Assembly (NCBI GenBank): GCA_008363265.1
Contig: RHKR01000047.1
Location: 1-12,872 of the forward strand
Reading direction: 5' to 3'
DNA length: 12,872 bases
DNA from: Chlorobiota bacterium
GTDB taxonomy: Bacteria; Bacteroidota; Ignavibacteria; Ignavibacteriales; Ignavibacteriaceae
Each line of letters starts with the position of its first letter. Position 1 is the stretch's first letter. Positions 7,830-12,872 of this stretch are shown piece by piece. The position numbers and the translations under genes are program-made. The notes beneath the pieces are model-generated. The model searched no databases. It saw nothing but the letters and a program-made list of their open reading frames with translations, and was not told the origin of the DNA.

Positions 7830-8555
7830 ATGAAAAGAAGAAGTTTTCTTACTGCACTTGGCGTGCTCTCGGCGGCAGCCACCGTAAAACCTGTAAGCAA
7901 TGCTATTGAAACGATCAATCAACTAAATCCAATTAGGAGTAAATCCACAATGTCAAAATTTGAACTGCCAAAACTCCCCTATGGTTACGATGCACTCGAA
8001 CCTGTCATCGATAAAATGACCATGGAGATCCATCACACGAAGCACCACCAGGCGTATGTTACCAATCTTAACAACGCTATAGCCGGTACTGAGATGGAAG
8101 GTAAATCACTCGAAGAACTGATGGCCAATATTTCCAAATATCCTATGGCTGTTAGAAACAACGGTGGTGGTCACTACAATCACTCACTTTTCTGGACCCT
8201 GATGAAACAGGGAGGCAGCACTCCTTCAGGCGCGATTCTTGAAGCCATCAATTCCACCTTCAATTCAGTTGATGAGTTTAAGGAGAAATTCAACGCTGCC
8301 GCGATGACCAGATTCGGCTCAGGTTGGGCATGGCTTGTTGTTTCAGGCGGTAAACTTGTTATTTCTTCAACACCTAATCAGGATAATCCTCTGATGGATG
8401 TTGCCGATGTAAAGGGTACTCCCCTTCTCGGTCTGGATGTCTGGGAACATGCTTATTACCTCAAATACCAGAACAGAAGGAATGAGTATGTAGGTAACTG
8501 GTGGAATGTCGTTAACTGGGACGAAGTATCCAAGAGATTTGCCGAGGCAAAATAA
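7830..8555 (+). CDS. Superoxide dismutase, Mn-type, with Tat-like signal peptide (long form)
   Basis: This enzyme converts superoxide to oxygen and hydrogen peroxide. The Fe/Mn-SOD domain covers about residues 41-241, with metal ligands His68 (EIHHTKHHQ), His118 ([11 protein letters not shown]), Asp203 and His207 ([16 protein letters not shown]). The GGGH context and the Gln in TPNQDNPLM favour manganese over iron, though such proteins can be cambialistic. The first 25 residues look like a twin-arginine signal: MKRRSFL, a hydrophobic stretch, then a possible cleavage after VSNA. A linker of about 15 residues follows. GGAG (7821-7824) supports ATG 7830. A second in-frame start at 7950 has its own ribosome-binding site and would give a 201-aa cytoplasmic enzyme of standard length. 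A hairpin follows the gene. Confidence 0.95.
   Translation: MKRRSFLTALGVLSAAATVKPVSNAIETINQLNPIRSKSTMSKFELPKLPYGYDALEPVIDKMTMEIHHTKHHQAYVTNLNNAIAGTEMEGKSLEELMANISKYPMAVRNNGGGHYNHSLFWTLMKQGGSTPSGAILEAINSTFNSVDEFKEKFNAAAMTRFGSGWAWLVVSGGKLVISSTPNQDNPLMDVADVKGTPLLGLDVWEHAYYLKYQNRRNEYVGNWWNVVNWDEVSKRFAEAK
7935..7952 (+). promoter_or_regulatory. Internal ribosome-binding site and alternative start of the SOD gene
   Basis: AGGAGT (7935-7940) lies 9 nt before an in-frame ATG at 7950. This ATG begins [18 protein letters not shown], which matches the normal N-terminus of a cytoplasmic Mn-SOD. Initiation here skips the Tat-like signal and linker and gives a 201-aa protein, so one gene could supply both an exported and a cytoplasmic enzyme. 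A short direct repeat TAAATCC (7924-7930 and 7940-7946) flanks the ribosome-binding site; I see no clear role for it. Confidence 0.6.
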
Positions 8556-8561
8556 CTTTAA

Positions 8562-8585
8562 GGTCCCGGTTTAACCACCGGGGCC
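8562..8585 (+). terminator. Intergenic hairpin without U-tract between SOD and Lon-domain genes
   Basis: GGTCCCGGT (8562-8570) pairs with ACCGGGGCC (8577-8585) as a 9-bp, very GC-rich stem with one G-U pair and a 6-nt loop (TTAACC). It starts 6 nt after the SOD stop. No U-run follows (ACTATTG), so it is not a normal intrinsic terminator. It could be a partial terminator, an RNA-stability element protecting the upstream message, or a block on translation of the Lon-domain gene, whose ATG is 15 nt downstream. Confidence 0.55.
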
Positions 8586-8600
8586 ACTATTGAAACTGAT

Positions 8601-9215
8601 ATGATTCCAATTTTCCCGCTTTCATTAGTTGTTTATCCTGGTTCACGGTACCCGCTTCATATATTTGAAGAGAGGTACAAGAACATGGTCAAGTATTCGA
8701 TGAAACTCGATGAACCGTTTGGCATTATTATCTACGAGAACAATGCCATCGGAAGGATCGGAACCAAGGTAAAGGTTGAGTCGGTTACCAGGAATTATCC
8801 GGATGGTAGTTTTGATATTATCGTCAGGGGTGAGGAACGCTTTGTTCTTAAGACGGTACAGGAAAATATTATCGGGTATTTTGAGGCAGAGGTCGACCGG
8901 TATAATGACCTTATAAGTGGTAATTATTCAGAACTCGAGATCGAAGCGATTGAAGTCTTCAACGAAGTGATCGAAAAAGCGGGCGTCACTCTTGAAGACA
9001 ACTTCTATATCAACCTGGATGAGACCAGATTCAAATCCTTTAAATTGGCCGAAAAGTCAGGACTGACGCTTGAACAACAACAGTCTCTGATAACCCTGCA
9101 GAATGAAGGTGAGCGTTTGTTCTTTCTGATCGAGCATCTTAAAAACATGTCGGTTGAACTCGATAAAAGAGCAAGCATGAAACTAATAATGGAACGGGAC
9201 GGTTATTTGAATTAA
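8601..9215 (+). CDS. Stand-alone Lon N-terminal (substrate-binding) domain protein
   Basis: The 204 residues match the N-terminal LON domain (PF02190 family) that recognises substrates in Lon protease. The first line IPIFPLSLVVYPGSRYPLHIFEERYKNMV is the characteristic opening, followed by a FGIIIYE strand, a VRGEERFVL strand and a helical C-terminal half. There is no Walker A motif or Ser-Lys protease domain, so it is not Lon itself. Such single-domain proteins are common, but their function is poorly defined; a role in protein quality control is inferred from the domain. ATG 8601 coincides with the domain edge, but no Shine-Dalgarno is visible, and a GC-rich hairpin lies just upstream. The gene ends at a strong terminator. 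Confidence 0.85.
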   Translation: MIPIFPLSLVVYPGSRYPLHIFEERYKNMVKYSMKLDEPFGIIIYENNAIGRIGTKVKVESVTRNYPDGSFDIIVRGEERFVLKTVQENIIGYFEAEVDRYNDLISGNYSELEIEAIEVFNEVIEKAGVTLEDNFYINLDETRFKSFKLAEKSGLTLEQQQSLITLQNEGERLFFLIEHLKNMSVELDKRASMKLIMERDGYLN

Positions 9216-9220
9216 AACAC

Positions 9221-9250
9221 AAAATCCCGGTCGCGAGACCGGGATTTTTT
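9221..9250. terminator. Bidirectional intrinsic terminator between convergent operons
   Basis: A perfect 12-bp stem, AAAATCCCGGTC (9221-9232) with GACCGGGATTTT (9237-9248), closes a GCGA tetraloop of GNRA type. On the plus strand a run of T follows (9245-9252), a strong intrinsic terminator for the Lon-domain gene. On the minus strand the hairpin is followed by ATTTTGTGTTTT, a weaker but usable U-rich tract for atpDC. The plus-strand stop ends 5 nt before the stem, and the minus-strand atpC stop (9253-9251) lies in the T-run, so both operons share one very compact element. Confidence 0.93.
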
Positions 9251-9657
9251 TTATAATGTTGTTTTGAGTTTCATTCTGTTCAGTGCTCTTTGCAGCGCGG
9301 CTTCCGCCCTCGCCACATCGACTTCAGGATTGCTCCTGTCACTTATCCTCTTTCTCGCCCTTTCGGCAGCTTTCTCTGCTCTCTGAAGGTCGATATCCTT
9401 GATGTTCTCGATCGAACGGACAAGGATCAGCACTTTGTTCTTCAGCACTTCTGCCACACCGTTTGAAATGGCAAATACACTCTCACCATCTGCAGTGGTG
9501 CGTATTTTCATTTTACCTACGTCCAGAGTACTGATGATCGGAGCATGATCATGAAGGATCTGAAACTCGCCCACCGTACCGGGAAGCGATACAGAGACAA
9601 CATTGCCTTCGTACACTTTCTTTGACGGCGTAAGTATTTCCAGATAGAACTCTTTCA

Positions 9658-9658
<1 letters not shown>
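9251..9658 (-). CDS. atpC: ATP synthase F1 subunit epsilon
   Basis: The epsilon subunit belongs to the central stalk of the F1Fo ATP synthase and can inhibit ATP hydrolysis. Its 135 residues show the usual N-terminal beta-sandwich (LEILTPSKKVYEGNVVSVSLPGTVGEFQILHDHAPIIS) to about residue 85, then an Ala/Arg-rich helical hairpin (LQRAEKAAERARKRI, then ARAEAALQRALNRMK). The start overlaps the atpD stop by one base (TAATG on the minus strand), so it is translationally coupled to atpD. The TAA stop sits within the T-tract of the shared terminator. Confidence 0.96.
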
Positions 9659-11070
<1,412 letters not shown>

Positions 11071-11085
11071 TTAAAACTCAAGTTA

Positions 11086-11116
11086 CAAATTTACTACTTT
11101 TTTAGCTCTTTTTCAA
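11086..11116 (-). promoter_or_regulatory. Probable atpDC promoter, Bacteroidota type
   Basis: On the minus strand TAAATTTG (11093-11086) matches the TAnnTTTG -7 element of Bacteroidota primary-sigma promoters. A TTG (11116-11114, within ATTG) lies 20 nt upstream, fitting the TTTG -33 element. The element ends 30 nt before the atpD ATG, leaving a short leader with the Shine-Dalgarno. The whole 11056-11152 gap is AT-rich and contains no other gene, and no clear terminator for the upstream lipoprotein gene is visible in it. The call rests on motif match only. Confidence 0.5.
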
Positions 11117-11152
11117 TCCGCTTTTTATTGATTTTGAGCCGCAAAGTTGTTA

Positions 11153-12226
11153 TCAGGTATCAGTTGACAGACGGAACCTGACGATCCTGCCGTTCGCGCG
11201 GTCGACCACGTATAATATTTTATCGTAGTGTGCAATTCCCGCGGGCGTTACAAAATTTTGAGCTCCCCCGAGCTTTTGAAGAATTCCACCAAACTGATTG
11301 AACCGGTAGACCGAGTCCTTGGCCATATCAGCAACATAAATGTTGCCGGAACGGTCAATCGTCACATCTGAAGGATCGGTGAATTTGTTGATCTGCATCA
11401 GATCAGATCCGCCCTGGGGCGATAATTTAAGTTCATACTGTTCTCCCAGCGAACTAACAACATACGTCAGCCACTGAACCCTGAAACTGTTATCACCCTT
11501 CAGAGTTAGAATAAAATCAATATTCCGTTTGTCGAATCCCACTAATGAGGAAATACCGTTTGCAGAGAGGATGCCTGTGCCATTTGGGTCTATGGCCGGG
11601 AGACGGCCCAGCAAAGTATCTCTCCCTGAAGGTGATTTTTGATACGATAATATCGAATTGTCAGGATCAACAACACTGGTATTGTTAGGGCCTGTTCTGC
11701 TGATATAGAACGAATTGTTGTAGAATACAGAGATGCCCGTGTAGCTAATCCGGAGATCAGAAGCGGAAACACCACTTCCCGGCCTTGGGAGTATTCTTGA
11801 AACCGGGGCAGAACCGAGATTGTGACCACCGGCGACCATGTTTATTTTATAAACAGCATCGACCGACCTGCTGATATTGTTCACCACAGTGTCAAATTTA
11901 GCAATTACAATAAGGTTGAGTTGATAATCCTGCTCGATCTTAACAGGCTTGGGAACAGTGAGTGTGCTTAGTATGTCGCCATTCTGATTAAGCATCACAA
12001 CTCTGTTATTGTCAGTGTCAGTCACGTAAATGAAGTAATCTTTCCCTATGATGATATCTGTCGGATTACTGAAACCACTCCACTCCGGAGTAAGTTTTAC
12101 GTAAACAGTATCACCGGCCACATTACCACCGGTTTTCTCCGATTCAAACACGCTAAGATCAAACTTCTCACCACATCCGGAGAAGAGAAGAAGCGCTGTT
12201 ATTGAAATAGCAAATAATCTCTTCAT
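11153..12226 (-). CDS. Lipoprotein with NHL/six-bladed beta-propeller repeats
   Basis: A 357-aa secreted lipoprotein. I chose ATG 12226 because it opens a classic lipoprotein signal (MKRLFAISITALLLFSGC, lipobox FSGC with Cys18) and lies 1 nt after the stop of the preceding gene. An in-frame ATG at 12265 would add 13 residues inside that gene and hide the signal. NHL-type repeats are visible at about residues 50-90 (NPTDIIIGKDYFIYVTDTDNNRVVMLNQNG) and twice in the last 80 (DPSDVTIDRSGNIYVADMAKDSVYRFN, and TPAGIAHYDKILYVVDRANGRIVRF). These fold as beta-propeller blades that usually bind proteins or ligands; the middle is more divergent. No enzymatic motif is evident. The function is unknown; an envelope location is likely, coupled with the PorV-like gene upstream. 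Confidence 0.85.
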   Translation of the reverse strand: MKRLFAISITALLLFSGCGEKFDLSVFESEKTGGNVAGDTVYVKLTPEWSGFSNPTDIIIGKDYFIYVTDTDNNRVVMLNQNGDILSTLTVPKPVKIEQDYQLNLIVIAKFDTVVNNISRSVDAVYKINMVAGGHNLGSAPVSRILPRPGSGVSASDLRISYTGISVFYNNSFYISRTGPNNTSVVDPDNSILSYQKSPSGRDTLLGRLPAIDPNGTGILSANGISSLVGFDKRNIDFILTLKGDNSFRVQWLTYVVSSLGEQYELKLSPQGGSDLMQINKFTDPSDVTIDRSGNIYVADMAKDSVYRFNQFGGILQKLGGAQNFVTPAGIAHYDKILYVVDRANGRIVRFRLSTDT

Positions 12227-12227
12227 T

Positions 12228-12872
12228 TTATATTCCCAGGATGATTGAAAGTCTGTGAACGGCACCTAATCTTTCGAAATTGACGAGTGCATAGTCGAAT
12301 GTGAATCTGGCCATCGAGATCGGCAGATCAAGGCCTGCTCCGAAACTGTAGTTCTGTTCTTCGACGTTGATCTTGTAGCCTCCACGAAGCAGGAACGAGA
12401 GTCCCGTGGACCGCTCTCTGAAAGTGTATTCAGCACCGAGTGATACGTTTTCACTGTTATCGTTTGGATGATTCAACTGTACAGAAGTGGTAACCTTGTG
12501 GTTCTCGCTTTCGTAAGGTTCAAAAGCAAATCCAAGCCTGAACATAGTGGGAGGTGAGAATTCCTGCCAGTTCGATTTTTTTCTGTTCCCTACGAGCACA
12601 ACATCACCATCGGGTGCAAGCTGGTTTCCGAAATTTGAGAAGGCAACTGCAAATCGTGTCGAACCAAGTCCGGTCCAGTAGTAGGTACCGAAATCGAGGA
12701 GAACACCTCTCATTTTCAATTTGTCCAGGGTTTCTTCCATATACTTTACTGTTGCACCAAAACTGAATTTATCGGTCATTTTACGGGCGTAGCTAACAGA
12801 GATCGCCATATCGGAAAAGGTGAAATACTCCCCTGTTCCGAACGGGGCAAACTCCGTCGTCACCTTCATGTC
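12228..12872 (-). CDS. PorV/PorQ-like outer-membrane beta-barrel protein (5' end outside window)
   Basis: The C-terminal 214 codons of an outer-membrane barrel are present; the frame is still open at the right edge, so the first Met in view (12869) is probably internal. The sequence alternates polar and hydrophobic residues in strands ending in aromatic residues, with typical phrases such as AISVSYARKMTDKFSFGATVKYMEE, LLDFGTYYW, FAVAFSNFGNQL, SLGAEYTF, LLRGGYKI and YSFGAGLDL, and it ends with a strand (HRLSIILGI). This pattern is that of the PorV/PorQ family (FadL-related), whose members shuttle or anchor type IX secretion substrates in Bacteroidota. Which member it is cannot be decided from the fragment. 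Its stop is 1 nt from the lipoprotein start, so the two are one operon. Confidence 0.75.
   Translation of the reverse strand, partial: DMKVTTEFAPFGTGEYFTFSDMAISVSYARKMTDKFSFGATVKYMEETLDKLKMRGVLLDFGTYYWTGLGSTRFAVAFSNFGNQLAPDGDVVLVGNRKKSNWQEFSPPTMFRLGFAFEPYESENHKVTTSVQLNHPNDNSENVSLGAEYTFRERSTGLSFLLRGGYKINVEEQNYSFGAGLDLPISMARFTFDYALVNFERLGAVHRLSIILGI

Noticed and set aside
7924..7946. Direct repeat TAAATCC flanking the internal SOD ribosome-binding site, as a possible operator
   Set aside because: Seven bases in AT-rich sequence with no further symmetry; easily chance.
12227..12265. ATG at 12265 as start of the NHL lipoprotein
   Set aside because: It would overlap the PorV-like gene by 38 nt and place 13 residues before the lipoprotein signal. 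ATG 12226 opens the signal directly, 1 nt after the preceding stop.

Overview
This 12.9 kb window is ordinary, densely packed bacterial chromosome of moderate GC. Several features suggest the Bacteroidota/Chlorobiota/Ignavibacteriota group. atpD and atpC form a small unit of their own, away from any other ATP synthase genes. The likely atpD promoter has the Bacteroidota-type TAnnTTTG element. The right edge carries a PorV/PorQ-like outer-membrane protein next to an NHL-propeller lipoprotein. The genus cannot be read from the sequence; Ignavibacteria-like is an inference.

Plus strand, 1-9215. The window opens in the tail of a gene before nuoJ (probably nuoI, not proven). It continues through the membrane arm of respiratory complex I: nuoJ, nuoK, nuoL, nuoM, nuoN, with gaps of 2-21 nt or short overlaps. 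nuoL has an apparent -1 frame disruption at about 2707-2721. The first frame ends at 2751, and the conserved C-terminus continues in another frame to 2882. Fifteen nt after nuoN comes a second cluster in the same direction: a cysteine desulfurase (IscS/NifS family), an unrecognised 103-aa protein, an A-type Fe-S carrier (IscA/HesB) and a Mn-type superoxide dismutase with two plausible starts (Tat-exported and cytoplasmic). A hairpin without a U-tract separates these from a stand-alone Lon N-terminal-domain protein. A strong bidirectional terminator (9221-9250) closes the run.

Minus strand, 9251-12872. atpD-atpC encode the F1 beta and epsilon subunits and converge on the same terminator. A 97-bp promoter region separates them from a lipoprotein with NHL-type repeats. 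A PorV/PorQ-like beta-barrel protein lies directly upstream of the lipoprotein and runs off the right edge.

How the genes fit together: complex I builds the proton gradient that ATP synthase uses. Complex I also needs many Fe-S clusters and is a source of superoxide, so desulfurase, carrier and SOD genes directly behind nuoN make physiological sense. The most interesting observation is a near-perfect hairpin (6002-6039) that buries both the Shine-Dalgarno and the start codon of the desulfurase. It begins only 7 nt after the nuoN stop, a layout expected for translational coupling of Fe-S assembly to complex I synthesis. The nuoL frame disruption and the two-start SOD come next. I see no CRISPR array, mobile element, tRNA or rRNA, and no stretch over 300 bases without a gene.
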